Assembly: GCA_019787685.1 (NCBI GenBank)
Contig: JAHNUO010000037.1
Span: forward strand, 62,001 to 126,000
DNA length: 64,000 nucleotides
From: Chiua virens
Taxonomy: Eukaryota > Basidiomycota > Agaricomycetes > Boletales > Boletaceae
Reading direction: 5' to 3'
The position numbers were made by a program, and so were the translations under genes. Below, piece after piece: positions 44,067 through 55,864 of the stretch. How positions within the stretch are numbered: position 1 is the stretch's first letter; every line of letters begins with the position of its first letter. The notes under the pieces were generated by a model. It ran no database searches and was not told the origin of the DNA. It saw only the letters and a program-made list of their open reading frames with translations.

Positions 44067-45403
44067 TGTTATGATTCATTCATTTCATTTACTTTGCTTT
44101 GACTTCACTATACTCAGTACCACAGGTACCTCACTACATTCTTCTAGCATCAGCCCAACCTGGTGTCCTTACATATTTCTTATCTTCCCCTTTGCCCTTG
44201 TCAGCAACCCTTTGTTCTGCTTTACTCTGTTTCCTTTCACTAGCACAATCCCAATTCCACCCAATGTTCCACTATCGCTTATCTCTGACTCATATTAGTC
44301 ATTTCACTTCTCATCATCATCCAATGGCATTACCCTTTGTCATTTCATCTTTGTCATCACCCACTGCCTTTGCATTATACAATCCCTTTTGGCCTTTCTA
44401 GTTGGTTCTGTTCTTCTTGGCCAACCCTTTGCCCCATTTCAGTTTACATATATAAACCCTCAATGATACTCATGTTCCTTAGTCTTGATCTATGGAATTT
44501 AGTTAAGTAATATTGCTCTTCCTTGGGCTTAACATAAGCCATCTCTTCATCATTGCAGCCAACCTGTCATATACTGCTTCATTCTCTATTCCTCTGGATA
44601 CAACTCTGACTCTCTTAGATGATAACTCCAGGTCAATCTCCCTCAGGACACAACTCCATGACCCTGCACCTTCCATTATGTATATATGTTCTTCTTTCAT
44701 TTTAGTACATAAACCTGTGTCTTGCTTACAAGCACAGTTCCGGCTTCCTCAGTACCCAATTACCTCTAGTTATGTAGTTTCCCAATATCTGTCTCACTCA
44801 GCATTTAGTCATTCTCTGTTTCTCCATATTATTTGTTTCCTTGCGCTGTGACTAATCACTCTGTTTCCTCCAAGTATATAAATTGTAGCTACTTTAATTG
44901 TAACTTCAGTCTGAATATTAGTTTATTCATATAACTTACTCCAAACACTCTAAGAAGATCTTGATAGTCTTTACTCCACTTGACTTCACTTTATGTGTTG
45001 AGTCTTACCTTGACCTCCATTCTTCACACATCCATAAATACAGGGACAGACTATGACAAGGGCATACCACATATGGTGAAGCCAAGTCCCATCTGATGCT
45101 ACAACTCCAGAGATCCAGAGTTGGCTACCTCCAAGTTGCACAGTCTCTAACACAATTCCCAACTCCTTGGTCCACCCCAATCACAAGGAAAAGTCTTCAG
45201 TCCTTCAGGTATAGATTCCCAACAGGATGCTCTTAGCAATGCCTGAATTTTAACTTGTCTCACTGGTAGCTTCTGCTGACCAGTATCCTCCTTGAACTCT
45301 TCAGCACACCACATACCAAGTGATGGTTGTTTGAGCCATCACAGCCACTTGGTACTTAGCACTTTTGCATCTATGCTAGGCCCTACCCAGGACTATTGTA
45401 ACA
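44067..45403 (+). mobile_element. Solo LTR-A inside the Plavaka gene
   Basis: Starts TGTTATGATTC and ends CTATTGTAACA, flanked by GAGAG at 44062-44066 and 45404-45408. Without the nested LTR-B (44565-45152) its own length is ~749 bp. A TATATAAA box lies at 44449-44456. It belongs to the same family as the gypsy-2 LTR at 37966 and the piece at 20912. Confidence 0.9.
44565..45152 (+). mobile_element. Solo LTR-B nested inside LTR-A
   Basis: 588 bp, TGTCATATAC ... TCTCTAACA, with a TATATAAAT box at 44875-44883. It aligns along its length with 46590-45997 (inverted) and with the gypsy-1 LTR. The host LTR-A resumes at 45153 (caatcacaaggaaaagtc follows). Flanks are CAACC and CAATT, compatible with a 5-bp duplication decayed by two C-to-T changes. 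Confidence 0.85.
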
Positions 45404-45996
45404 GAGAGTGCATGTAGTGAACCTGGGTGCCTGTACAAGATAGCAGAAGTTGCAGAGGGCATGAAGGCTACAAGAAATTTCTGAGGAACTCTACCAGCTA
45501 CCATACCTATGAGATAATGTTGAACTGTATGATAATCCTGGCCAGTCACCTGCTTCAACCATGATATCCCTTCACCAGATGCTTGGTAGCTGACAGGAGT
45601 TTGAATGACTGAGAACTAAAAGTCCAATTCTTCAGCCCATACCACCACAGTGCACCACTGCCAGTAACCCAGGAGGCAATTGGCATAAAACAGTACCATA
45701 GGTTTTCAAGCAGATTGCTCATCATAACATCAATGGCCACTGCCATTTTCAGTGGAGATAAGATGACATTGAGAGCCTTGTGCACTAGCCAGTCTTGCAG
45801 TAAACTACAAACATGAGAAGTCTTGTGAGTGAATTTCACAATACTAGTAGGAAGGAGTGCAAGAAGCATGTAAGCATGCAAGGATATCTTGCTGCAGATC
45901 CACATACTATTGATGTTTGCAAGGGTGATGAGGGCAGGGTAAGTTATGCGGTTACCACTGATGACAGAGATATTCATTTTTTCAGATGATAGTACT

Positions 45997-46590
45997 TGTT
46001 AGAGACTGTGCAACTCAGAGGTAGCCAACTCTGGATCTCCAGAGTTGTAGCATTGGATGGGACTTGGCTTCACCATATGTGGTGTGCCCTTGTCACAGTC
46101 TGTCCTTGTATTTACAGATGTGCAGAGAATGGAGGTTGAGGTAAGACTCAACACATAAAGTGGAGTCAAGGGGAGTAAAGACCATCAAGGTCTTCTTGGA
46201 GTATTCAGAGTAAGTTGTACAAATAAACTAATATTCAGACTAAAGTTACAATTAAAGTAACTATGATTGATATACTTGGAGGAAACAGAATGATTAGTCA
46301 TGGAGCAAGGAGATGAATAGTACAGAGAAACGGAGAATGACTAAATGCTGAGTGAGACAGATATTGGAAAACTACATAACCAGAGGTAATTCGGGTACTG
46401 AGGAAGCCAGAGCTGTGCTTGTAAGCAAGACACAGGTTTATGTACTAAAACGAAAGGAGGAAACATAGAAATGTAACAGAAGTCCCAGGTTGCAGAGTTG
46501 TGTTCTAAGAGAGATCAACCCAGAGTTATCATCTAAGAGAGTCGGAGTTGTATCCAGAGGAACAGAGAACAAAGTGGTATATGTATGACA
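45997..46590 (-). mobile_element. Solo LTR-B inside the Plavaka gene
   Basis: 594 bp, TGTTAGAGACTGTG ... TATGTATGACA in plus reading, opposite in orientation to the nested copy 850 bp away. Flanked by a perfect GTACT duplication (45992-45996 and 46591-46595). It splits the conserved 'LG-V-LSS-K' segment of the transposase. Confidence 0.93.
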
Positions 46591-47249
46591 GTACTACACC
46601 AAGGACCATGGTACCAGCAGGGAGTAGAATGTGTTAGTGCTTCCATAGTAATGTTGGGCTGCAATAAGCCTACCTGTATGCCCCACTATCTCCACTTAAC
46701 CATTCATCATAGACATAACAAATCTTTGCTGTGCAAGTTCAAACCTTCTGTGGAACAAACAAAATGTGAGGCATTAAAAGTGGGTTGCTCATAATACTTT
46801 GCAGACAATTGATCAGGTTGTGGTAGAAAAGGTGGAGTGGTTGCTTGACAGAATATTTTGGCTTCAAAATTTTTCATAACCACTGAGGCCCTTATGGAAG
46901 AATCTCTGTGTGAGTCCTGAGCTTCTTCACTAAATGAAACAACATAAAAATAGTTTTAATCTGGAAAATGTCAGAAAGTGAGTCATACAAATGTGTGACC
47001 ACCTATGATTTCAAGTAACAGCAGATGGTTGATCACTGTCATGCTAAGACCAGAATACCCAAGGGTAGTAAAAGTTAACTTTTCTTTTCTCTGAATATTG
47101 ATCTTCCCTGAAATTGTCCATAAAGGTTTTCCTGCCAGGGAAGGTTTCTTCACAATCTTTAAATATCTCAATGTATTGTATAGGGCAGCATGCTTAGTGA
47201 TGTGCCAGGCCCAGCTTTGAGCCCTCTGAAGCCCCAGGCCAAGCCAGGC

Positions 47250-48160
47250 CAAGCACTTTTAGGCCAAGGTAAGCTGGGTCCTGCTCTAATTAGTAAGTAG
47301 TCACAGCTGACTTCATGCAAGAGTCATGATGACACACCCTCCCATACCTCACCCCCACCTTTCATGCCACCTGCCAGTGAACATGACAACGATGTCACAC
47401 CATGCTGCAATGACAACACAGCACATTGTCACATTGTCATCATGCTTCACCTAACCTGTCCCACACTCCTTCCTTCTCTGTACCACCTTACCCTGCAACA
47501 ACTCAGTGGATGACAATAACAATGACATGTTCATTGACATGATGACTCCCTCCTTTCCTTTCCCTTCCCTTCCCCCCCTTTCTCCTCAGTGAGTTCAACA
47601 TGATCGATAATGTGATGACTCAGTTTGTCTCATCACATTCACCACCCTACACCTCATCCTTCCTACACCTTGCTTTCTCACCCCTCACCCCTCAAGCCAC
47701 ACCTTGCTCCTCACCCTTCATCCCTTGCCATGTCAGTGCCACACATTCACACAAGACATGACATGACATGACAACAATGTGACATATGTTGCATTGTCAA
47801 TACACTGTGTTCATTCCCAGGCTAGCTATTTCACCCCTTACCCACCCACCCCTCATCTTCCCTTCCCACCTCAACCCCCATGCCACCTGGACATCACAAC
47901 AACATCACAACATGCTGTGTCCTCTATGCTATCTCACTCCATGGCAACACAACATGCAACAATGCCAATGATGACTCCACCTCTTCTTGAGGCTCAACAA
48001 GTCAGATGTGATAAACATGTAGTTTTCATGGCACAGGACCTGCTCCATATATATACAAAACCCCCCCAGCACCTAGGCCACTGAGTTCCACATATACCCC
48101 AGCTGCAACTCCATGTACCACTAAACATATCTACAACAGCAAACCTGTATTTTGTTTACA
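47250..48160. repeat. C-rich degenerate repeat region
   Basis: Repeated themes: 'gccaggcc(c)aag' near 47210-47265, then several rounds of 'cctcacccct...cttccc' followed by 'catgacaacaatgtcaca...catgctg' (near 47370, 47750, 47890). Short tandem 'acatgacatgacatgac' lies at about 47755. A TATA-like atatatataca occurs near 48046. No protein motif; it may be part of a decayed LTR, but ends could not be placed. Confidence 0.4.
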
Positions 48161-48580
48161 GGCTCTACAGGCTCCACAGACTCCACAGACCATCCACAGA
48201 CCCCACAGACCCCACAGACCCACCACTTTTCACTACACTTTTTTAATACACTTTTTTCATACACTTTACTACACTTTTACTATACTTTTTACTACACTTT
48301 TTTACTACACTTTTACTACACTTTTTTCGTACACTTTACTACATTTTTTCACTACACTTTTTCATGCACTTTACTACTACACTTTGACTACACTTTGACT
48401 ACACTTTCATTACACTTTTTTCACTACACTTTACTACACTTTGACTACACTTTTGACTACACTTTTTTGACTACACTTTGACTACACTTTTGACTACACT
48501 TTGTTCACTACATTTTGACTACACTTTGACTACACTTTCATTACACTTTTTACTACATTTTTTTACTACACTTTTCTTGT
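48160..48580. repeat. Simple-sequence array 'ccacagac' then 'actacactttt'
   Basis: A short tract of 10-bp units (tccacagact, ccacagaccc; 48170-48225) passes into about 350 bp of variants of ACTACACTTTT(TT), with gact and catt substitutions and variable T-run length. It ends at 48580, immediately before the left arm of the KDZ element. The plus-strand ORF over it is only repeat translation. Confidence 0.85.
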
Positions 48581-49660
48581 TATGCTTCCTACATTTTAAA
48601 GTTTATAAACTGTTATGGCCATGGATAAGGTAACACTTACTAGATTTGCTTGACAGCTTTTTGTGAGCACCACGGTGCAACCCATGGTTCACTAGGTACT
48701 TAGGCAAAGTGATTAGGATCCTTAAGGTAGTCCCCAAGAGGAGTCTCCTAACCTCAGTAACTGGATCACATGTTCTCGCTTAAGATGATGATGTGGCACT
48801 ACCCTTGGGAATCTCCAGTGCTTCTTGTCATCAACCCCCACATTTCCACCCACTGTTATCATTGTCATTGTTAGCACTGCTGCCATATCCTCAGCCATGC
48901 CATCAACCCTGACCAACCCCTCATTAGAGATGTCATGAATTGGGAACCCTGGTATATCTCATCGTCAACAGTTCTGTCGTTTTCCCACTGCTGCTGCCAT
49001 CCCTGCCATCCCTGCCATCCCTACCTCCCTCTCTGCCATCGGGTGCTTTTGCTGTCACCACCACTGTTACCATTACCCTCTCCATCATTGGACATCATCG
49101 CCACCACCTTTCTTGTTATAGCCTCTGAGTGGGTGACATTGGGATTCCTTGTTACCATTGTCACCATTGCCATTGCCCTCTCCACTATCTGGCACTCTTG
49201 CCACTGCCACTGCTGCCACCACTACCCTCTCTGTTGTTGGGCACCCTTGCTACTGCCTCCCTTGTTGCAACCTCTGAGTGGGCAACATTGGGAATACTTG
49301 CCACCATTATCACCATTGTCATCGCCCTCTCTGCTATGTATCTGGCACTCTTGCTGCTGCCACCACTGCCATCACTACCCACTCTGTCATTGGGCATCCT
49401 CACTACTGCCTTCCTTGTTGCAGCCTTTGAGTGGGTGACATTGGGATTACCTGCTACTATCACTGCCATCCCAACCACCCTCTCTGCTTTCAGAGACTTT
49501 TGCCATTACTACTAGCACTGTGGCCACTACCCTCTCTGTCATTGGGCACCATCATCATTATCTTCTTTTCTGTAGCCTCTGTTGCTGCAGACTTTTTGAG
49601 TGGGTGACATCAGGATCTCACATCATCGTTGCTGCCCTTGCTCTCTCTTTTCATCCAGTA
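48581..49660. repeat. Left inverted arm with ~150-bp minisatellite
   Basis: Outer ~350 bp is unique ('tttaaagtttataaact', 'gcttgacagctttttgtgag', 'tggttcactaggtacttagg'). The inner part has about four ~150-bp units starting near 49115, 49264, 49417 and 49570, each with 'gcctctgagtgggtgacattgggatta', 'ccaccattgtcaccatt' and 'ccctctctg(c/t)'. All of this recurs inverted at 58435-59500. ORFs across it (His/Pro/Leu-rich) are repeat translation. Confidence 0.85.
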
Positions 49661-50455
49661 TTGCCCATGGTTTCACTCTTTATCTTGTTGCTGTGGTTTT
49701 TGTCATTGTCTGTCCTTCCTGCCATCGTCCTTGACCTGCCCTTTACCATTGTTTAACTGGCACCTCATTGGAGATGCTCCATACTCTAGCATAGTGAACA
49801 TGGTGTGTTTTTGTACTCTTTTCCCTCTGTCTTCCATTTTAACCCTTTAGTCAGATCTTTTCATCAATGTTCCCAGTATCCTTTGCTTTTATTACCTCAA
49901 CAGCTTGTGCGAGATGGGCTGCATTGATGTTTTCATGTGCTCATCTTTGTTATTGTCCTGGACATTGACATTGCTGCTGTGTTGATAACACCATTTCTAA
50001 TCTATTTACTTTCCCTCATCAGGTTTCTTAGAGTCCACTGTCTCCATGCTCTTCACCCCCTTACCCTTCCTTCACTTACAAGAATTTTCTACTGCTCTGT
50101 GCTGCTGCTTCTGGGATGCAGCATTAGGATGAGAAATGTAAAGCATAATGCCACTTCTACTGCTGGAGGAATTGCCTAAGAAGTTAAGTTGATTGTCTCA
50201 TTTGGACTTGTCAAGAATGTTTACCTTCTATTAATATACAACCTGGTTGCATAATTGGCTGCAACAATGCACCTCAGGACCCTGACTCAGCATTCAATGT
50301 GGTGCCATGTGCAGTACTTTACAAGGGAGGAGATGCTCCTTGTGCACCATCCTGGGGCCTAGATTTGGTGCTGGATCCAAATGGTGGAGATAATCCTGTA
50401 ACTGTGAGCAGGACCTGTATTTGATGCTAGACATAGGTGGAGACATGCCTGGACC
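49661..50455. other. Inner flank of the left arm, no gene named
   Basis: Plus-strand ORFs here are hydrophobic and Leu/Phe-rich by composition and end quickly. The minus strand could contain the decayed C-terminus of the gene at 50456-53526, but I see no continuous frame. Confidence 0.35.
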
Positions 50456-53400
50456 TTATGCTTGTGTAATCAACTCCAAAGAATTAGATCTTGTTGCCAT
50501 ATTTGATGTTAGTCTCATTGCTGGTGGTGAAGGTGCTCTGACAGGTTCAGCATGATCAACATTTAGAGTAAGAATTTTGTCTTTTTTGATGCATTCCTGG
50601 CATTGAGCTACTTCAGCTACTGAAAATTGGGACAAAACGACATTTCTTTTCCAACATAGCTTGAGCAAGAGCGTCTAATGTGTCAATTCCTCCCTTTAGC
50701 ATGCTAGGGTTGGCCCATTCATCATGTGCATAACTGACAAGCTGAACTTTGTATCGCTAGACAACAGCATGCTTGTACTGAGCATAATCTACTCTTGCAT
50801 TCACATTGTGTGTGAGTTGAACTAACAATGGTAATTAATACTGTACAGAGTAATATTAGTAGTAGAGACACACTTAAGTCATTCTGGAGCCCGCTCGTTA
50901 TCATGCTTTTTGCCTTTGTGAAGTGTTCTCAATAGGTCAATGCAATCTCTTAAAAAAAGTAATACCACATTGTAAGATGAAGATCTTATATTTAAAATCA
51001 CATACTTGGTGCAGTATCTCCAGCAAGGGCCATTACTTCCATTTTCATAGCAAACACCATCAGATCATCTGATGTTGCTGTACAAATAAAACAGGCAATA
51101 TACTTACATATTCATCATGTGAATTCTTGGGTCCATCTTGAAATGGTGAGTGCCTCGGATAAGGATAATGAGTCCTTGAACACTGTGTTTGAGGCTCAGG
51201 GCATTTAACTAAAATTGCATTATTAATCAGTCACAGGTTGAATATATATGAATCACCTACCTTCTCGACACATGCATTGAAACTGTTGGAGATCTCATTG
51301 ATATGAGTATGCACTGTCACAGTCAGAGGTGGTTTGAGACCATTGGCCTTCTCATCATTGAACTACTTGATGAGTTGTTGTCGTTCTTGATCAGTGAGCT
51401 TTTGGTACTTGGTGGTGTGGATTGAGAGCAGTGCCCCCACATTGTCTTTTGTACCAATATCCTCGTCTAGATGATACATGATGAGTAGCTACTTAATGTT
51501 CAAATTAATACAACGTACCACCATTTACTTTGGAGCTCTTGAAATGCATGAAAGCTGACCACAGGCTAGTTTTCTTCTTGCATCAACGACTAAGTTTGGA
51601 GCCTATGAAAAAATTATCTAAGTAGCAGCAACAAGTGCACTGGAACTAGGGAAGCAAGCTTAGTTGCCATGTTGTCAATGTATGCCAGCACTTCAGCAAC
51701 TGCTTCTGCTTCCTTGTCACACTTTTCTGTGTGATGTCTTGCAAGTTCTTGTGTGGCACCTTTTTGTAACATGACTGTTGGGCAGCAATCAGGAGGGGCA
51801 ACAAGGCACCTCTTGTTTGCAAACATGGCAATGGAGTGAGTATGCATTGTGTGACATGAAGATGATGGGGAGAACTTGAAGGGTATCAGCAGATATATTC
51901 AAAAGTCAATGTATAAGTACATTCCACAGTGTAATTCAAAGAGAATTGGTTAGCTACCCTGAATATCTTGGACCATCACATCAATGATTTCCAACATGAT
52001 TTTAGAACCAATGCCTGTTATCCCTGAGCTAATTAGCCTTGACTGCCATCACTCCAAGACAATGTCTCAGTGTAGTTCAGCACAGATTTGATATACACGG
52101 TTGGGGAGATTGTATTTTTGCAGCACTGCATCTGTGTGTGGGCCAAATAGTCGGATGAGAGAGGGAAGACCTGAGCTTGTGTGGGTGGTCTGAGAGAGAG
52201 AGACTTGGATAGTACTTGCTGTGGGCACACATAATGCCAGGGAAGGTTGCATAATATTGTCAGAGGCAGATGTGCCAGATGCATGAAGCGATGTAGGCAT
52301 TATGTGTTTCATCTGACTGGCATAGCATGGGTATGCTGTGATCTCAGGACTGCTATGTGCATGTTGGATGGAAGGTGAGTCAGGGTTATGAACATGGACA
52401 TTGCCATCATCCTCATAGTGCTCATTCTCAAAGAGGATGTTGATGCACTGAACACGGTCTGTCTAAGAAAGTTTAAGTCAAGCTTAAGCTTGGAAGAAGA
52501 AAAAGAGAGAAAAATGTGTATGTGCAAGACAGCTTATGTCACAGTCACTGGTTTGAGTGGCAGATCGGGTGACGACCACTGATTCCTTGAGCTGGAGAAT
52601 GTGGGTTTGGACTACAGCCATAGATAGTACTGTAGATTGTAGAATCTGGTGCAAGGGGAGATGTGTCCACTCCAATGACCCTCTGTTCATTTGAGGGACA
52701 GAGGAAACAGCGTCAGATGACATGAGTAATTGACTTAGCTGCCCAGCTGGGCAACCCAGAAAGAAGAAATTGCATGACAAGGGATAGCTTGGATAAGAAA
52801 CAAGAGGAAGCGATGTGAAATCCCTTTGACAATGGGCTGTGGGTGGCACTTGCTTCCAGTTGTGCTGTGCTCAATGGTTGTGAAAAGATTGAGCAACAGG
52901 CAGAGCCCATTCCTTAGCAAATAATTGAACTGGTTGTGCAGCAATTTGGTGCAGCTCAGGATGATTGGCAAGGTTATGAGGGTTGAGGTATGCACGAACA
53001 GAAATGTCCTGTGATACAACATCAGCATATGAAGGTGTTGCACCAGGATGATGAAGGACAATTGTTGAACCGCCTGATAGCCTGTCCAGAACTGTGGCCT
53101 GCAAAACAGTGACCATGTGACCATGGAACAGATTTAGAAAAAAAGCAGACCAAGTCAAAAATCAATTCACGAATTTGATCTAGATGTTCATTGCAAGCTT
53201 TCAAGTGTGCAATTTTAGCTTCAGGAGAATCTAAAGTGCAGATGCCACTGCTATAGTGAGTGACAGATAAGAGCTGAGGTTCACCAGCAATCATGATTGC
53301 CTTCTGTGGTCAGCTCAGGTGGGCAGGTGATAGATTCCATGAGTGTACAACACCCATAGATAGTATTGGAAAAATTGTTGAACAATGATGGAGTGGACAT

Positions 53401-53526
53401 GTTGGATAAATTAAAGGAATGAGCAAGGCTGTGGCAATGTTCCAACATTTTGAATGCCACAAGACATGCAGCATTTTTCAAACAAGTTTCATTAGATACA
53501 AAAAAAAAGATATATTTCAGAGGCAA
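50456..53526 (-). pseudogene. Unrecognised multi-exon gene downstream of the KDZ transposase
   Basis: Open segments on the minus strand, in order: 53526-53281 (LVAFKMLEHCHSLAHSF), 53294-53022 (AKIAHLKACNEHLDQIREL), 53158-52871 (LDRLSGGSTIVLHHPGATPS, RAYLNPHNLANHPELHQIAA), 52312-52067 (SLIRLFGPHTDAVLQKY), 51847-51614 (GATQELARHHTEKCDKEAEA, AEVLAYIDNMATKLAS), then HTTKYQKLTDQERQQLI near 51400 and 50668-50456 (QFSVAEVAQCQECIKKDK). Segments are separated by intron-sized gaps and by some stops. The middle recalls an uncharacterised Agaricomycete family with an HTxKYQKLTxxE-type motif. I cannot give a function and cannot exclude two separate genes. Same strand as, and 65 bp from, the KDZ transposase, so it is probably cargo of the element. 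Confidence 0.45.
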
Positions 53527-54286
53527 TGCTACATGTCACTCATGTGCAATGTACTAAAGAAATAAACAAGTGCACTCTCTTCACTGTGCATTCAATCTTC
53601 ACATAGGTCACCATCATGTTCATCAGACACCCCTTGTCCTTCATGCTCAATAGCTCCCTCCCATTGGCCAGCATCCTTTGATCCTGTATAACCATTGAGC
53701 AACTCAATCTGGTAAAGGCATGCCATGATACCAGCATTGACAGATTGTATGTATTGCCATTGGTGCTCTATCTGGTGGGCAAGGGGTGGGTCATTAGTCT
53801 GGATGTCATGAATGACCTGCAGGTATTTGAGTGCATCATTCCTGATCTTGGTGTGCAGCTGTGCAATATCCACATTACATCTTACAAGTTCCTCTCTTGC
53901 TCATTCAGCATCAAAATGGAGATTAGTGGCTTCATGAAAGGTAATGTCTGCCCACCATTTGGTGCCAATATCTTCTCACAACAACTCAAATCCGGCTAGA
54001 AATGCATAATTGACAATTTGTTCCCATTGGAGGAGCTAACATGGGAGATTGAGTTCCAGTGTATACCAGTTGTAGCAATCAATTGCATTACATATTGTAG
54101 TTGCTCTAGACTTCAGTGCTTTTGAGATATGCATTCTCAACTTATATCCTAGTCAGAAATCAGCACAGGGCAAATTGAGAATAATTGACAAATACTGAGA
54201 TTACTCATCTGCAGTTTCATAAGTTCCAGCAAGTGCATGACCACTAAGCATTCCACCTCCTTGGCAGCCTTGAAGAAACACCTATA

Positions 54287-55864
54287 CAGTGGCTCAAACA
54301 ACTGTCCCAATGTTTGCATGTTTTTCACTAAACACAATAAAACACAGTAACCACTAAGCCTTACCCACACCTGTGGGAATATAGTACCTACTCCTGGCTT
54401 TCTATTGGACCAAGGGTCAAAGGATTGAATAGGATTTGATGAAATGGCAATTATTTCAAAATGATCACTCATTGGGACAGTTTGTTGACTTTATATAAAT
54501 GTAAGTATTTAATATTTGGTATGACCTCCTTTGACCTTGATAACTGCTTCAAGCCTTCTATGCATGCTTTAATCCATCTCTGATGCTATTCTGCACAAAT
54601 ATTCCCCCATTCCTCTACTAACCTCTCCTATAAATGATAAACTCCTTTAGGGGCACTTTTATAAGCTAAAAGTCATTTTTTGAGATGATTTCAGGTATAT
54701 TCAAAGGAAGTAAGGTCTAGAGACTGTGCAGGATAATCTAAAGATCCAATCTCTTGATCTTTGACCCAGGTCTGATTTCTTTTAGAGGTATGCTTGGGAT
54801 TATTACCTTATTGAAAAATGATATCACCTTCTGAAATTTAAAATTCTTCAAGTTTTCCAGCAATCCCTGCTGTGAAATTGTCACATACTGCTCAGCATCC
54901 ATCCTTCTGTATATCTCACTCTAAACTCCCACTCCATTCCATCCTATATAGGCCCATAGCCTCCTCTATGCTTGACTATACCTCTAGCAATCAACTACTC
55001 TCCTGCCTTTTTCCACACACACACTTGTTTATATGACCCAATCCTATTGACTTTAGTCTCATTTAACTATACAATCCTTTTCCCACCCTCCACAGCCCAG
55101 TGCTAGTATTTGAAAGCATAGCCCAACCATCCTTTCTTGTGACTCTTGAAGAAAAGAGGTTTTTGTTCTCTACCACAGCTTTCAAAGAGGCTTCCTTGAG
55201 GGTATTTCTGACTGTCTAAGGGTAGAGAGGAGTATCAATAATGGTATTGATAAGTATAGTGAGCTGAACAGCATTTTTGGCCTTGCCAGTAATAATCTAT
55301 TATACAATAGCCCTTTTGCTGGTAAATGAAATCTTTGAAGGGTGACCACCAAGATGTTTAGTCTTGTCTAGCAGAATTTCCTGATGGACCCTAGACACTG
55401 TAGACTTGCCCAGACCAGTTTCAGAGGTTATTTTCTTGGAAGAAAGCTTAAGGAAAGGGAAGGAGACAGTATTGTCCCTTAAGAGCTGGAAATACATTTC
55501 ATAATGATAATAGGGAAGTTACTATGAAATGGTGGGGTTTATATGGTGCTAGCTGATGATAGTTACATAAATATAACATAATAGAACCATTATCAAATGT
55601 ATGTAAATACTTTTCAACATGTTAGGGTCTAATATATGTAATCCAAACTTAAAGTCAAAGAACTGTCCCAATGAGTGATCATTTTGAAATAATTGCCATT
55701 TTATCAAATCCTATTCAAATCCTTTGACCCTTGGTCCAATAGAAAGCCAGGAGTAGGTACTATATTTCATATTCCCACAGGTTTGGGTAAGGTTTAGTGG
55801 TTACTGCATTTTATTGTGTTTAGTGAAAAACATGCAAACATTGGGACAGTTGTTTGAGCCACTG
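54287..55864 (-). mobile_element. Tc1/mariner element, copy 2, inside the KDZ gene
   Basis: 1,578 bp, same ~215-bp TIRs as copy 1, in inverted orientation. TA at 54285-54286 and 55865-55866. Removing the element plus one TA rejoins the KDZ frame (EWLT then YRCFFKAAKE). The two Tc1 copies are very similar along their whole length. Confidence 0.95.
54509..55497 (-). pseudogene. Tc1 transposase (DD34E), copy 2
   Basis: Opens MYFQLLRDNTVSFPFLKLSS near 55497, then KITSETGLGKSTVSRV and HLGGHPSKISFTSKRAIV and stops at 55300-55302 at the same codon as copy 1. Decayed catalytic sequence continues to the TAA at ~54509. The better-preserved N-terminal 65 codons contain the helix-turn-helix that would bind the TIR. 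It cannot encode an active enzyme. Confidence 0.88.

Larger units (their letters stand above)
43405..47200 (-). pseudogene. Second Plavaka-type transposase, cut by two solo LTRs
   Basis: In order on the minus strand: AGKTFMDNFREDQYSEKRK (~47140-47060), YVYDEWLSGDSGAYR (~46700), LPAGTMVLGVVL up to the LTR at 46590. After the LTR (45996 down): SSEKMNISVISGNRITYPAL, MLLALLPTSIVKFTHK, LNVILSPLKMAVAI and KQVTGQDYHTVQHYLIGMVA. After the second LTR (44066 down): ADSLQEFHQNKDAII, IPKLELL, AQYLDRLDKCFWFNLA and QPIINYFAISSALLQGS. Removing each LTR plus one copy of its 5-bp duplication restores a continuous frame at both joints. Other frameshifts and stops show the gene was also decaying. The zinc-finger N-terminus is missing beyond 47200. 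Confidence 0.85.

Noticed and set aside
48152..48481. 109-codon ORF (repeated YTF/HF residues)
   Set aside because: Pure translation of the actacactttt array.
48935..49515. His/Pro/Leu-rich ORFs of 128-167 codons, and the corresponding frames at 58345-59117 on the minus strand
   Set aside because: They are translations of the arm minisatellite in a frame without stops, present wherever the repeat occurs, with no start context or domain.
49100..49640. Regularly spaced repeats as a possible CRISPR array
   Set aside because: Units are ~150-bp degenerate minisatellites with no unique spacers, in a eukaryotic genome and mirrored in the inverted arm.
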